Positions 11,436-23,839 of a stretch of DNA of 64,000 nt are shown here, piece by piece; within the stretch, counting starts at the first letter, position 1; each line of letters starts with the position of its first letter. Position numbers and translations under genes: made by a program. The notes under the pieces are model-generated. The model was not told where the DNA came from and did not search any database. It was given only the letters and a program-made list of their open reading frames with translations. Origin of the DNA: Labia minor (Eukaryota > Arthropoda > Insecta > Dermaptera > Spongiphoridae); NCBI GenBank assembly GCA_963082975.1, contig OY720347.1, positions 13,622,225 through 13,686,224 of the forward strand, read 5' to 3'.

Positions 11436-11986
11436 ACTATCTCGCCGTTTTGAAGGTTCCTGAATCATTTTCAATAAAGTTGAAAAAAATGTCTCTCTCT
11501 CTGTGTGTGTATATATATATATATATATGTGTGTGTATATATGTAGGCAAGATTACGCAAAAAGGGTATGAGCTAGAATCATGAAATTTGGTACATGGGC
11601 ATTATTCAAAATTCGTAGTTTTCTATTAACTTTTGAGAAATGTAGCTCAAACGAAAGAGGGTCATTACCTACAACGTTTTGATTTTTTTTCCTCTAAAGT
11701 GACCGTAAAAATAAAGATGTAGGTTTGATAGTTTTTCACATGATTAAAAATTGTATAAAACTGCTATATATAGAATTTCAGCTTGATTGAATCTCTGAAA
11801 GTACCCGAATTAATTTTTTAACTATGCAAATCACGCGCCATCAACAAATAGCCAAACATGCGCTGATTTAATAAATATTATTTATTAATTTTAATTTATA
11901 ATTATTTAAATTTAATTTAAATATAATATATGTTATTTAATCCAATTCAAATTTGCGAGATTGTCGAGTGGAGACACTCCAGCTTA
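11436..11986 (+). mobile_element. Helentron-like element, family A copy 2
   Basis: It starts ACTATCTCGCC at 11436. It shares the microsatellite (GTGTGTATATAT), the core (GAAATTTGGTACATGGGCAT, GTAGCTCAAACGAAAGAG) and the 3' end with copy 1. The 3' subterminal repeat is GCGAGATTGT (11955-11964, one change), then CGAG and the same TGGAGACACTCCA hairpin and GCTTATT. The 5' region just after the terminus is shorter than in copy 1. Confidence 0.75.
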
Positions 11987-12520
11987 TTACAAATATTGTA
12001 CCATCATATCATCCAAAGACAAGTATGCCCGCTTTAATTTACATTACCTAGAATATTATTATTAAGGTCTCCCCAGTCGATCATGTTTAAAGACTCGATT
12101 ATTATCAAACTTTATAAACATTATGATAAAGTTTATAGAAATTGAAGGTACTACATATATACATATCCATAAATGAAATATGTCAATTTATCATCATTTT
12201 TCTTTATAATCTCTTTTTTTATTTATTTATTCTCCATCATGTATTTTCTTAAATTGTCTTACCAGCCCCTTTTTCAGTCAAGCTAATCTTTTTTTTCCCT
12301 TTTTGTCAATTTCTTTCTTTTTTTTTATTCTACTTGTTGTTTTATTTATTTCTATTTTCAATAAAAAGCTTGCTGGTAGTTTTTTTCCTCAAAAAATATT
12401 TAAAAATACATTTGTATACAATATATTTAGTCTATTTTTTTCATTCAATTGTTCAGATTTGAACAAAATTATTATTAATTAATAAATTATTAAGATAGGA
12501 TCAACATCAACGGTCTATAT

Positions 12521-12736
12521 CAGTGATTCTCAACCTTTTTTTTTTACCGCGGCACACTTTTAACGGTTTAAAAATTTGGCGGCACTTAAAGAAAAAGATA
12601 AGTGTTAAAGTTTACCATATTGAATAAAACGGTTTACCTTTTTTTAGAAACAAATTGAAAAAAAGTCGGAAATGTTTAAGAACCTAGTCCCAAAAACGTT
12701 TTACCTTTTTTGCGGCATAGTGGTTGAGAATCACTG
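12521..12736. mobile_element. hAT-type MITE (216 bp) with TIR and 8-bp duplication
   Basis: The termini are CAGTGATTCTCAACC and GGTTGAGAATCACTG, perfect over 15 bp. Flanks GTCTATAT (12513-12520) and GTCTATTT (12737-12744) match at 7 of 8 positions. The interior has ACCGCGGCACACTTTTAACG and TTTTACCTTTTTTGCGGCAT. No coding capacity. Confidence 0.9.
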
Positions 12737-13106
12737 GTCTATTTAATCTTTATTTCTCTATTTAATTAAAATAAAAAATAAAATATTAATAATTATGTTA
12801 TCACATACTTCAAGAGAAAAATCTATTTATGGAAAATTATTTAAATTCGTTTTTAATCAAAGTAATCATATTATCATCTCTCTTCATCTCTTTGGGTGGG
12901 CGTGTGAGAGAGTATATTAAGTGTCTATCTTCATTCCTTTTTTTTTCTTTTAAAATCAAGTTGCTTCAAGTGATGATGATAGACGAAGGAGTTCAACGCA
13001 TATTCAACAGGCGTAAATCGACTTGAAACTAAGTCCCGATGCAGATGAGTTTTCTTCCTTTCCTCTTACTACCACCCACCCTCATCCCACCCCACCTCTT
13101 TTCTCT

Positions 13107-13285
13107 CTCTAGAATATTTCCTGGCGCGTACCCCTACGGTAAACCCCAGTTTCGAGACCAAAAGGACTTTCAACGGACTTGCTAAGCCAGCAGACGGGCC
13201 GGGACGAGATCCCAGGGCTTGAGTATTGATCCAGAGCCTACCTGTTGACAACGTTACGCCCAACTGGTTGCCCGCACGCGCCTTA
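13107..13285 (-). repeat. possible second SINE-like element
   Basis: A GC-rich unit bounded by GGCGCG/CGCGCC. On the minus strand it starts GGCGCGTGCGGGCAACCAG and has GGGATCTCGTCCCGG, only a weak B-box resemblance. The composition contrasts with the intron. No second copy is present in the window to confirm it. Confidence 0.35.
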
Positions 13286-13690
13286 TCTATTTATTTAAAT
13301 ATATACTTGCTATCATCTCCTTCCTACCATCCCCACTTGCAAATACCACTGTCAAGAAATGTTGGGTGAAAACTTGGAGGTATCCAGTTTTTGTCACCAG
13401 TCATTTCAATTTCTCTCTCTCTCTTTGAAACAAATAATATTTCTATTTAATTTTTATAATCTCTATAAACTCGTACTTATTATTTTGTATATTTAAATTG
13501 ATAAATGTACATAGATAAAATTATATGGATATTTACAAATATAACAAAAAAACAACAAACTTATAACTTTTAATATAATTTTATTTAAATATTTAGTTCA
13601 ATAGATAATTAAAAACAAATTTTATACATTTAAAATAATAAAATAAATAAATTTTTAATTTTTTTATACATATATTTATATACAATTTTA

Positions 13691-14075
13691 GGTAATTGTT
13701 TAGTCTAACCGATAAATGATGGATTTTTATAAAACTTTACCAGTAGATTTCTTTTTTTATTCAAAACAAACTTTTCTTAATAAGTATGTGGCGGTCGCTT
13801 CTAGTTTACGAGATACAAATTATTAAAGTTTACATATAAACTAGTTATGAATGAGCAGCCATTTAATAATGTTTTATTTACTAATCCACTAATTATTAAC
13901 TTATTCAGTAATTTTTGGTTTTTATAAGTTCGGTTTACATATAGAAAAATTATTTAATTAATTAATTTTTTAATCTTTTTATACACAAACTGAACTTATA
14001 AAACCAGAAAATTAGCGGAGCCCTCTGGTGGTCAAATAATAAAACATGGTAGGTAAATAGAATATCAATTGGTTA
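13691..14075 (+). mobile_element. TIR repeat, family E copy 1 (right end missing)
   Basis: It begins GGTAATTGTTTAGTCTAACC and continues with AAACTTTACCAGTAGATT, GGCGGTCGCTTCTAGTTT, GAATGAGCAGCCATTT and GAGCCCTCTGGTGGTCAAAT. The same order occurs in reverse at 57850-58320, and the outer parts occur at 61543-61857. No transposase is visible. Confidence 0.7.
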
Positions 14076-15972
14076 CACTTAAAGAGACAATAAAAAAAAC
14101 AAATACAATATTTCAATAAAAATACAAATCTACTTATGCTCTGTTAGTTGAAAAATTATTTTTTAGAAAATCTCTCTCGTTCTTTGATTATTTGATGTTT
14201 CATTAGTTTTTGTTAAACAAGTACTTGCGGGTTGAATCTTGTGAATTTTTTTAAATAAATACTTCTATTTCTATTATCAAAATCATAAATTTATAAGATT
14301 TCTCAATTTTTTTAAAAGTTTATATATTTTAAAAATGTGGTTTTCAACTTCCGAGATCCTAAAAGGGGTTGATTGATAGTATGACCTCTTTTCCGCTCCC
14401 CAAAATAAAATTCTAATATCTCTTAATAAATTATTCAATCATTTCTTTTCGATAGTTCAAGTGAAATAAAATGAATTTAAAAATCAATTTTTATTAGAAA
14501 ATTTAATGTTTTTGAAATGTAAAAACAATTTATTTAACTTTGGTATTAAAGTTCATAAGTTTGTAATCCCACACTCACTTTGTTCCTTGGAAACAAAACA
14601 AACTTTAGAATATTTGTTTAAGAAAGTGCGACTTGAATTGTTAATTCAATACAGAAAGAGAGAATATCATAACAACGCCAACAACAAATAATAAATTTCA
14701 ATTTTAGTAAATATCTAAAGTCAGAATTTTGTAGGATTTGTTTTGGTAAAAATTATCTTCCAACTGTCTTTATAGGAAGGTACTATTTCTAGTTTTATTA
14801 ATAAAATGCCTTCTTAAAATAATTAAATATTATTTATTTATTAAAAAAAAAAATTATAATTGAATTTATATATTTCCAAATGAAAAATATCAAAACTAAA
14901 ATAAAATAACACATTAAAGGCGGGAGTCGTAATACTACGATTAAAAATATTTCTTGTAGTTTTAAGAGTTTAAATAAACTTTTTTAAACCTAATTTTTTT
15001 ATGATTACAAAAAGAAACAAAAACAAGGCGGGCGGGCACCGCGTTCGTCAAGATCATCCCCCTTTTATGTGATATTTTACATATCTTATCTTATTTTATT
15101 ATACTAGCAAAACTAAATGCGCCCAACGTTTTTCGTTGAATATGAAGCAATTCATCCATAAACTTTGTCAGGCTTATAGAAAAATTATTTTATTTGTTTT
15201 TATTATAAATTTATAAATTGTAATGAAATTTAATTAAAACGTGTGTTTTTTGTAATTAGAAAAAAATAATTAATTGAAATATGTTTATTTATTTTCAGAG
15301 TATCTCCCTTCAACTTATACTCCAATGTATATAATAACTAAATAGTAAATACCAAACAAACAAATAAATAAATTTTAATTTCTACCGAATAAATATTCAA
15401 TTGTAAAAATTGAAATATATATAATTTAAATTATTATTAATATTTATCTAAAATTTATTATCAGTAAATATGACAATATCAGTAAATGTGTTGACTTTTA
15501 AATTTCTCTAGAAAGAATAAATAAAATGTATTGTGTATTCTAGGTAAATGAATAAATATCGTATAGTATTTTTTTTTTATTTTTGATTATATTGATTAAA
15601 TTTTGTTTTATTTTATTAGTAAAATACAAATATATTCAAAAAAAAATTTTTTATTTACTCCTTAGATAACGCTCACTATTTTTTCATTATATTAAAATAT
15701 AATTTAGGTTATAGCTTAATGAACAAATAGATAAGTTGTTATATGAACAATAGTTAATTAAGAAGTTTATATACTATAAATATTAGTACTAACCGATCAA
15801 TCACCGATCAGACATGGGTAAAGTTAATATGTATATTTTATTTATCTACACTTCTACATTTATTTTCTGTTTAAATATATTGTAATAAAACAACTTTTAA
15901 AAAGATTTCAAGCTTTTAGTGAAATTAATTAAATAGTGTATCGGTGCATTTGTCATATCTCATTTGTTAAAA

Positions 15973-16428
15973 ATAAGCTGGAGTGTCTCCATTCGATTAT
16001 CTCGCAATTTGAATTGGATTAAATAACAATAATATATTATATTTAAATTAAATTTAATTAATTATAAATTATCAATTAAAATTAATAAATAATATTTATT
16101 AAACCAGCCCATGTTTGGCTCTTTGTTGATGGCACCACGTCACGTGTTGGCGCGTGATTTGCAGCGATTCGATCAAGCTGAAATTCTATATATAGCAGTT
16201 TTATACAATTTTTAATTATGTGAAAACTATCAAACATATATCTTTATTTTTACGGTCACTTTAGAGGAAAAAAAATCAAAACGTTGTAGGTAATGACCCT
16301 CTTCCGGTTGAGCTACATTTTTCAAAAGTTGATAGAAAACTACTTATTTTGAATAATACCCATGTACCAAATTTCAAACCTTTTTTACGTAATCTTCTCT
16401 ATATACATACACACATAGGCGAGATAGT
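15973..16428 (-). mobile_element. Helentron-like element, family A copy 3
   Basis: Reverse orientation: AATAAGCTGGAGTGTCTCCA at the left is the 3' end with its hairpin. ATTATCTCGC (15996-16005) is the 3' subterminal repeat. GCGAGATAGT (16419-16428) is the 5' end. The segment between the microsatellite and the 5' end is missing, so the 5' repeat directly abuts the GT-rich tract. The core matches copies 1 and 2. Confidence 0.73.
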
Positions 16429-17225
16429 ATTTATGAAATAATAAATATCATTATAAGTAAAATGATATCAGAAAAAATATTAAGAATAATTAAGTATTAG
16501 ATAATAAATAATAATTGATGAATAATCAATGGAAGAGATTTGTAAAGACTATTTTTTGAAAAGTTATTGAAACAAATTTATTTGTTGTATAATTTCTGAG
16601 GACAAAAAAAAGATTTTTTTAAATTATATCTTGTGAAATGAACGGTTATACAAAATAAATAATGAAAAACTGGAAAAAAAAATTGTTTATAATTTTTTAA
16701 TTATTAAATGAAAAATTACGCGCTATAAGCATTGGTTAAAAATAAATAATCTTCCACTTCTGTGAACATAATTAATTATTTTAATTAGAAAATTTTATTT
16801 TTTGCAACTTAGCATTATACAATTATATTTTGATATTTTTTATAATAAAAAATTATAATATTAATTTTCATATCTTCAAATCAGCCCGAAACAGTTTTCA
16901 ATTTGTTTGAATTTAACAACTATTTTTAATAATTTACTAATTTAGCAAAACTATAATAATCTTATGTTTTTTTTTCTTATTTACAAAAATCATGCAACTA
17001 TATTTTTGTTTTTAATAAAATTAAAAAAAAATGGAGTAATTCGAATTTAAAAAACATTAATTATTTTATTAATTGAAATGAATGTAATATTTAGATATTA
17101 AATAGAAAATGAATTTATTTTAATATAATAATAAAATTAATATATAATAGTAATATATTATATTCATTATGAATGGATTCACTGGACCTAAGAAGGAAGA
17201 AGAAAAATTGAACAGTTTAAAATCT

Positions 17226-17620
17226 TATTAAGAGAACTACTTATATACCACAAATTATATTTTAATAAGAAATCATTTTTTTTAATTACCGAGCGGAGGC
17301 TCGCTGTCTTGGTACTTTTATTTATAATAAAAGAGAAGATATAAGGAAGCGGTAGCTGGTCTTGGTGACGTCATTTGTGACGTCATATCTATTTAAATTA
17401 AGAAAAAACTAATGAAGATGATTTTTTCCGAAGAAGAAACCAATACAGATCGATTTTTCTTTATAAATACTATCTATGGTGTGAATTTCAAAAAAAATCG
17501 TTATAGGGGTTTCTGAGAACCCATTTACATAGATAGATAGATATATACAATTTTAGTTAGCATAATAAGATTAGATAGATTAAGAGAACTACTTATAAAC
17601 TACAAATTATATTTTAATAT
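17226..17620. repeat. about 40-bp direct repeat flanking a Helentron-C-like fragment
   Basis: ATTAAGAGAACTACTTATA and CACAAATTATATTTTAATA-like sequence occurs at about 17227-17266 and again at about 17579-17618. Between them lies a fragment with TGACGTCAT repeats and ACTAATGAAGATGATTTTT, as in Helentron-like family C, and a CGAGC-GGAG-GCTCG hairpin at about 17290. The direct repeat may be a long local duplication. Confidence 0.6.
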
Positions 17621-17770
17621 CAATAATATATATTTTGGGAATGTATTACATATAATTTTTTTAAAAAAATGTAACAATTATTAAATATATTTATTACTTG
17701 CCTAAAAATATTAAATTTTCAATTGTAAAAAAAATGATTAATAGTAAAAATTTTGTTAATTTGTTTTAAG

Positions 17771-17916
17771 CGCCTGAGACGCAATCCACCTCTACGTGTT
17801 CTATCTTGAGCGATATGTTCTCTTTGGGCTTGGTGATCTGTGCAACTTTCAACCACGGAAAACAACTCATTCAAGCGAATCATAGTACTTCATCTTATTT
17901 GAAACAGCTTGAACAG
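17771..17916 (+). CDS. SCYL2: SCYL2 exon b: APE motif and kinase subdomain IX
   Basis: The acceptor is TTGTTTTAAG just before 17771 and the donor GTATTA at 17917. The exon is 146 nt: two bases complete the Ala codon, then 48 codons. It contains APE and SDMFSLG, the counterpart of the D-x-W-S-x-G motif of subdomain IX, where the Asp caps the catalytic loop in kinases. It ends in SSSYLKQLEQ. An in-frame TAA lies directly upstream (17768-17770) inside the intron, which helps fix the acceptor. The polypyrimidine tract is short but TTTT-rich. Confidence 0.92.
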
Positions 17917-18576
17917 GTATTATTATTGTTGTTGTTTTTTTTATTTATTTTAAAACTTGTCTAATTATCTACATATATAATATTTCTATGGCTTCATTAT
18001 ATTCCTGCTTGTTGAGTGTCTCTTGATTCTTAGAAAAGTATTTCATGGAAACCCCTGTAACAATCTAACTAAGAAATCTTGTTTAATGTGTATATATGGT
18101 TGCATAATTAACAGGCGCTTCAAAAGTTTTTTTTTTAATTTAAAATGATTAAAACATTTTCACTTTTTTTTTAACTAAAAATAATTAATCAATAAAATGT
18201 AAAATATTAAATTTTGTAGAATAAATATATACATTTTTACAGAGGAAGATAACATTGAAAATGAAAAAGATATTTTATTTTAACTATTAAATTTTTCTCT
18301 TTTAAAATACTCTTTAATTGAGGAGAAAAGAGATCCATGAAATACTATTATTGTGAATTTATTATAATATAATGATATAATTACAAAAAAATCATTTTTG
18401 ATCATTTTATTATTTTCACCGTAAGAATTGAAAATAATTGATTTTAGTTTATTATAGGAACAATCAAGAAATGAAAAAAGACTGTTAATATTGAAGTCAA
18501 GGATAATTAAACAAATTAGCGTCATATAGATATATTTTCCTACTTTTAAAACATTGTAATATATTTTATGTTTCAG
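17917..18576 (+). other. SCYL2 intron 2 (660 nt)
   Basis: AT-rich sequence with no recognisable element. Open frames on the minus strand here (for example 18280-18630) have a lysine/asparagine/phenylalanine-heavy composition expected from AT-rich DNA and overlap the next exon in antisense; I take them as chance. Confidence 0.7.
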
Positions 18577-18710
18577 TTGGAAGAACAAGTGAATGCTGTG
18601 GTGCCAAAAAAAATTCCTGTGCCCGTTCAAGAGGCGACTGTTCGTTTGTTAAATCGTGAGGCACGAGAACGACCTACAGCACAACTGCTTTCCCTTATTA
18701 AATATTTCAG
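18577..18710 (+). CDS. SCYL2: SCYL2 exon c: end of the pseudokinase domain (subdomain XI)
   Basis: The acceptor is ATGTTTCAG and the donor GTGAGT at 18711. The exon is 134 nt, 44 codons plus two bases. The peptide begins LEEQVNAVVP and contains NREARERPTAQLL. The Arg before Pro-Thr is the conserved Arg of subdomain XI that packs against the APE Glu. It ends SLIKYF and then AG of a Ser codon completed by 26193. This is where the kinase fold of SCYL2 ends. Confidence 0.92.
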
Positions 18711-18737
18711 GTGAGTTGATCTTTACAAATATTACTA

Positions 18738-18968
18738 CACTAGCTGCTCAGAGCGCCTTCGGCGCTCTTCACACCTAGACGGGGGCTCCGCCCCCTGTAC
18801 CCCCGAGTGGTACATAGTATTTGGTTGAAAGTAGTAAAAGGTTTTCATCCATTTTGTTTCAATCAATATATTTCATAAAACATTCATTTCTTTTTGTGTT
18901 CTTATTTAAAATATATTTTTATTTAATCAGTAAATTAATTATATATTTTATTATTGTATATGGTATAT
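18738..18968. repeat. unclassified repeat F, copy 1, with GC-rich hairpins
   Basis: It starts CTAGCTGCTC, then a hairpin GAGCGCC-TTC-GGCGCTC and a hairpin GGGGGC-TCC-GCCCCC, then TGTACCCCCGAGTGGTACAT and AGTATTTGGTTGAAAG, followed by AT-rich sequence with AACATTCATTTC and AATCAGTAAATTAAT. A second copy, with less of the GC-rich head, is at 44641-44822. Confidence 0.65.
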
Positions 18969-18974
18969 ATATGT

Positions 18975-19900
18975 ATGTGGCTCAAAGATACTCGAAAGTT
19001 CTTGGCCGCAACAACCACATTTCTCCAAGTGTCCCTATCCTGAGCCCTTGTCCCATCTCTCTTACGTCCCTTCCTACGCGTCATTGGTTTTCCAAGCGGA
19101 CGTTTTCCAATCGGTCTCCCCACCAATATCTTTTTCCTCTCCCATTCTAGCCACGTGCCCTGCCTATCGCAGCTTTTTCCCTTTTATAATCCTAACTATT
19201 TCTGAAGATGCAGAGAGGCCATGCAATTTCTTGTTATGCAGTCTCCCCCATTCCCCGGTGACCTCATCTTTCTTTGGCCAATAAATGCAGGGAATAATCC
19301 TATCCTACAGGCAAAATAATTTTTTTATATATTCCCTTTGATATAATTTTGATGAGATAAACCTCTTTATTGCAAGATAACAGGCGTTTCCCGATTGCAA
19401 CTCCGATTTAAATTCTTCTCAAATATTATTATCCTTTGTGATTACATTCAATTTTTCAACATATTCAAATTCTACATTTTGTATCTTAAGATTTTGTATG
19501 TTAATACTCTTCCTCTTTGTTACTAAATATTTTTTCTTATCACTATTAATTTCAAACCTCCATTAATATTTCCTCGCTATCTGTAATTGCAATTGCCGAA
19601 TCTCCTATTATATTTAAGTCGTCTGGGTAACCTAATATTTTACAATTGATTTCCGTATCTTATTTTTTCTTTACTACCTTCAAGACAAATTTGAAGATCA
19701 AAATTTGAAAAAGTTTATGCTGATCTATATTGAGTCATGCGTATGTTTTACTAAAGTCTACAAATAATTAGTGAACAGAAATATTGAATTCGCGATTTTT
19801 TTCCTAATATCTGTCATAATGAAAATATCTTAATTAATGTTGATCGATTTGGCCTGAACCCGCAATGATATCTCCTAATATTTCCTCCGCCTATGGTTCT
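18975..19900 (-). mobile_element. non-LTR retrotransposon (LINE) 3' end, copy 1, decayed
   Basis: On the minus strand the C-terminal tail reads VGRPIGKRPLGKP, then DRDTWRNVVVAAKNFRV, typical of the end of reverse transcriptase proteins of a LINE group common in arthropods. Upstream are blocks for FKYL-like and LSGNACYLA-like motifs (plus 19370-19460) and a further region to about 19900. Stops and frameshifts are present. A closer copy is at 43150-43745. Confidence 0.7.
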
Positions 19901-20744
19901 TAAGTATTTTCTATTTTATAATAGTGAAATAGAGTATAATATTTCTTGATCATTACATTTTGATATTTTATTTTCATTGCTAGATTATTATTGAATATTT
20001 TTAATTATAATGAAACTTGAGAAAATGCACTTGAGACAATTTATAAAAATTAACGGTATAAAACTATAGATAAATTACCAATATATACATTCATTAATAG
20101 TATTAATTTAAATTAATTGATTTATTTGTTTTTTTATTATTAAGTTCATTTATTAATTTTTTTAGATCATAGTTATTTTCCTCCCTTAAAAGAAACTTAT
20201 CTAATTCTGTGGTGCTAGGGGATTTGAAAATTATTCGTCGCAATATGAAGATTTCGCTTACAGTTTCTGTCATGTCCGACCTCCGTCCAACAGTTATTTC
20301 CCTCAAGTTTCTTGCTTCGCTTAATCATGTGATCTATATATTTAATTTTTTTTGATTCATTGTAATAAAATTTAAACAAATAAAAATTTTCACTTTGTTA
20401 ATTTATATAAATTTCAAATTAAACTGATTGTGAGTGATACGCTTTGCCAATACTTTGAATAATTTGTGTATAGAAATATTGAATGTTCTTAGCGAGATTT
20501 TTTAACCTTTCACTTTCAAATAGAAAAGAAGAAACATATTCAAATATATAGAAAGAATAAATAAAAATTAAGTTAATATAAATATGATCTAAATATTTTA
20601 TTAAATTAATTAAAATGGGAACTTTTAGAATAAATTATCTAATTGAATTGATATTTGAATATTAGAATTTAAAATAAAAAGGGAAATATTATAATAATTC
20701 TTTGATTGGGAATAGCTATGATAATTCATTGTTTGAAATGATTC

Positions 20745-20952
20745 CGCTAGGCCGACAGTGAGCCGCGAGCTGCTCTTGAATGAACAACACGGAGAATTAT
20801 ATAAACTTTAAAAAATTAATTTCTGCGGTTATTGTTGACATATAAATAAAATTTATAGCCTATGTTACTCTAGGGGTATATAAGAATATTGTGATGTAAT
20901 TTCATAGAAATCGGTTCAGCCAATTCAGAGTCTATAAAATAGTAATTTTCCG

Positions 20953-20984
<32 letters not shown>

Positions 20985-21100
20985 TGAAAAATTCTAAAGT
21001 CACTTTTGGATTCTAGAGGTCATGAAACGCGAAGATATGCAAAAATTTTTAAATTCTGAGCAATGTGCAGACAAAAACCTTTTTTTATATATATAGATTA
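20745..21100 (+). repeat. unclassified repeat with GACA tract and TATA tail
   Basis: It contains GAGCCGCGAGCTGCTC, CATAGAAATCGGTTCAGCCA, a perfect (GACA)n tract at about 20955-20984, GGTCATGAAACGCGAAGATA and a 3' TATATATATAGATTATAG. The ATCGGTTCAGCC block followed by a GACA tract is common in arthropod interspersed repeats. A weaker reversed copy is at about 29370-29500. Confidence 0.55.
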
Positions 21101-22815
21101 TAGTTTTTTATACTATTTTATTATCGAGGCAGAAGGGCATTTATTAATAAACCTTAGGTATAAACTTATATACTATATATATATATAATGTTGAAGAATT
21201 TTTAATATATTAAATCTCTTAATTTAATTTCATCTCCTTAATCTTAATATTAAATCTACAAACTCCTTTAAGATAATTGATTTTCCAATAAATCCTGAAG
21301 AACATTCCTGAACGCCTTCAATAACTTTTAATCCCTTAAATTCTTAATTAAATTTTTGTTTACATTTTATATTAATTTAATTTATTAATAATAATATTAA
21401 TTGTTTTATTAGAAAATAATTCTCTATATATATATATATAGAAAGAGAAAATACTTGAATATTAAATTTATTTATTTTTACATTTTTATTTCAATTTTTT
21501 TTATTTTTATCTTAATAATTTTATGTTTTCTTACACATTTTTTTAAATATTTAATTTCCTTTTATAAATCTAACAAAAATTAATTAATTTTCTTCATTTT
21601 TTTAAAAAATAATGTAAAACGTTCATAAATAAAACAAAATTACTTTTTTTTAGTAATATACGAAATACATTAAAATTTCTTCGTTAAAAGCATTCAAAGA
21701 GTTACACTTTTCATATCCCTAAAATCCCATAAATCAACTAATCATATTTGAACTTTTTAATATCCCATTTTCTCATTTCATAAAATCATTTTAGATAATA
21801 ATACAAATAATAAAAAATATAGTTTTTTTTATCATTTGAATTGAAACAAAATTTTTCTTAAAAGACTTGGAATTCTATTTAAACAAATTCCATACTAATT
21901 AGTGAGAACATTCCTACCTTAAAGGGGATCTATTGCATTAGGAAGGGTAGTTAATCTATTTCCAAGAATACTCCAATTAGCTAAATTCATATGATATTAA
22001 GATAAATTGCATACATTAACCATCCTAAAATGTTGTACTTGTAAGCTCAAAAAGTTCTGAAAAGTAAAATCGATTTTTTAAGCAAACTCTTACTTTGAAA
22101 CGTTAATAAAAATAAAAATCTTTAATATTTAACCTTTAATATTCCTTTATTCTTTTTATTTACATAGTATATTTTAAGAATTATATTTATTAATATTAAC
22201 ATAATTAAATTATTTATTCATTTGGAATAGACTTAGAAAATAGACAGGTTTTATTTATAAAGTCAATAAAAATGTCCTTAAAATAAAAAAAATGGTATAA
22301 AGAGAGAGGAATGTTTAATTTATTATTTATTTTATACTATATTTATACCGAATCTGTTTTAATTCATTTGATTAAATCAAATCAAATAGAATGTATGTTG
22401 AAAATTATTAGTATCTTTCCTATAAATATATTTCTACTAATTATTGTTTCTTTTTGAATTCTAAATTAATTATAAGTTTATTTATCTAGAAAATCATATA
22501 ATATCAATAATAATAATTAATAAAGAAAATAAAAGTTTGATATAAATATAAATAAATAACTAGTAAATAAATAGTCAAAAACATAAACACAAAAAAGAAT
22601 TGCAGTAAATATATTTTTTTTTTATTTTTATTTTTTATACCATAAAGTAATAAAATATTACGTTTTATAGACGAAATATTTCTAGAGTATCCAAAAAGTT
22701 TACCTTAATACGCTCCTTTATTTATTTATTTTTTAATATTTAATAAAAACAAATTCTATTTATATAAGATAATCAAATTTTCTCTTATGAGATTTTATGT
22801 TTACTATGTTCATGG

Positions 22816-23025
22816 CAGGGGTGTCAATCTCATAGGTACATTTAGGCCAAACAAACAAGGTTTAACTTTAGGCGGCCGCCAAATTTTTTTAAAAAAGTCC
22901 AAAGTCTGATCGCGAAAAGCATTTTACCTTTTTTTAGAGACAAATTGAAAATTTTTTTAAAGTGGTCGATGGCCGAAAAAATAGCTGTCGCGGGCCAAAT
23001 GGGGCCCGCGAGTTTTTCACCCCTG
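22816..23025. mobile_element. hAT-like MITE (210 bp)
   Basis: The termini are CAGGGGTG and CACCCCTG. The interior has GGCCAAACAAACAAGG, GGCGGCCGCCAAATTT and GCGGGCCAAATGGGGCCCGC, a wording typical of short hAT MITEs. The 8-bp flanks (GTTCATGG and ATTTAGAG) do not match, so the duplication has decayed or an end is misplaced. Confidence 0.7.
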
Positions 23026-23787
23026 ATTTAGAGAAATTATTTGGAGTTGTTTTATTTTTGTTTTTATATTATTCAAGTTCTTTTTTTTCATTGATTCTTT
23101 GTTAGTAGGATCAACATTATTATTATTATATGATAAAAGCTGTCAAAATCCTTTTCAACATTTCCTCAAAGGATTCACGTCTCATTTAGATAAGATTGAG
23201 AACTTGATCGTATGTGAACACTTGAGTTCAAAATAATTTATTCTATTCATTCTAACTTAATCTATTTAATTATAAAGCTTAATGAATTAATTCTATTATA
23301 TATATTATACAATGATTTTTATTCTTGAAATTTTTTTGATACTCGTACATACATCTTGTCCCCAATTTTACTCATAAATTTTTGACCAATCTCCTTTTTT
23401 TTCCAATAATCCAATATCGTTTCTTTTTAAGACTTTTCGCACTTCTAACTACTTTACTCTTGTTTCTCTGCTCCTTTGGGACAATCTTTAAAAATAATTT
23501 CTTACCATCAATATTATGGCATTCAATTTAAGTGTCCATACCATTTTTATATTCCATTTTTTCAATAATTATATATAAATTGTTTGTGAATATTTTAACT
23601 TTATTTTTCTTCTGTTATGATTATTTATTTATTTATTTTTTTTATTCTTGTATAAAAGTTCTTATTAAAATTTTTAGAAATACTATTTTTTTTTTTTGTA
23701 TTTTATTGCATGGAACAAGATTTTGCTCAAATGAAACATTATCATGTTATGTCATATTATTCCTTTTCTTTTCTTTTCTATAACTTG

Positions 23788-23789
<2 letters not shown>

Positions 23790-23836
<47 letters not shown>
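23790..23836. repeat. (TA)n microsatellite
   Basis: About 23 uninterrupted TA units. The same frame lies inside a chance open frame (YIYIYIYI), which is not a gene. Confidence 0.95.

Positions 23837-23839
<3 letters not shown>

Larger units (their letters stand above)
97..17770 (+). other. SCYL2 intron 1 (17.7 kb): what the gene-free stretches hold
   Basis: The elements found are listed separately: mariner 1839-2506, MITE-like 3069-3300, repeat pair 4050/5625, hairpins 4356-4425, SINE 6870-7153, Helentron-like A at 7758, 11436 and 15973, DUF4817-type 9583-10228, hAT-like MITE 12521, SINE candidate 13107, family E at 13691. Stretches 97-1838, 2507-3068, 3301-4049, 5901-6856, 8393-9582, 10229-11435, 11987-12512, 14076-15972 and 16429-17225 are AT-rich low-complexity sequence in which I see no gene. 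A (GT)n tract lies at 11061-11086. GC-richer scraps at 5195-5290, 7290-7500 (purine-rich) and 15020-15060 are not identified. Confidence 0.8.

Noticed and set aside
18280-18630. A 116-codon minus-strand open frame
   Set aside because: It overlaps SCYL2 exon c in antisense and is otherwise AT-driven composition.
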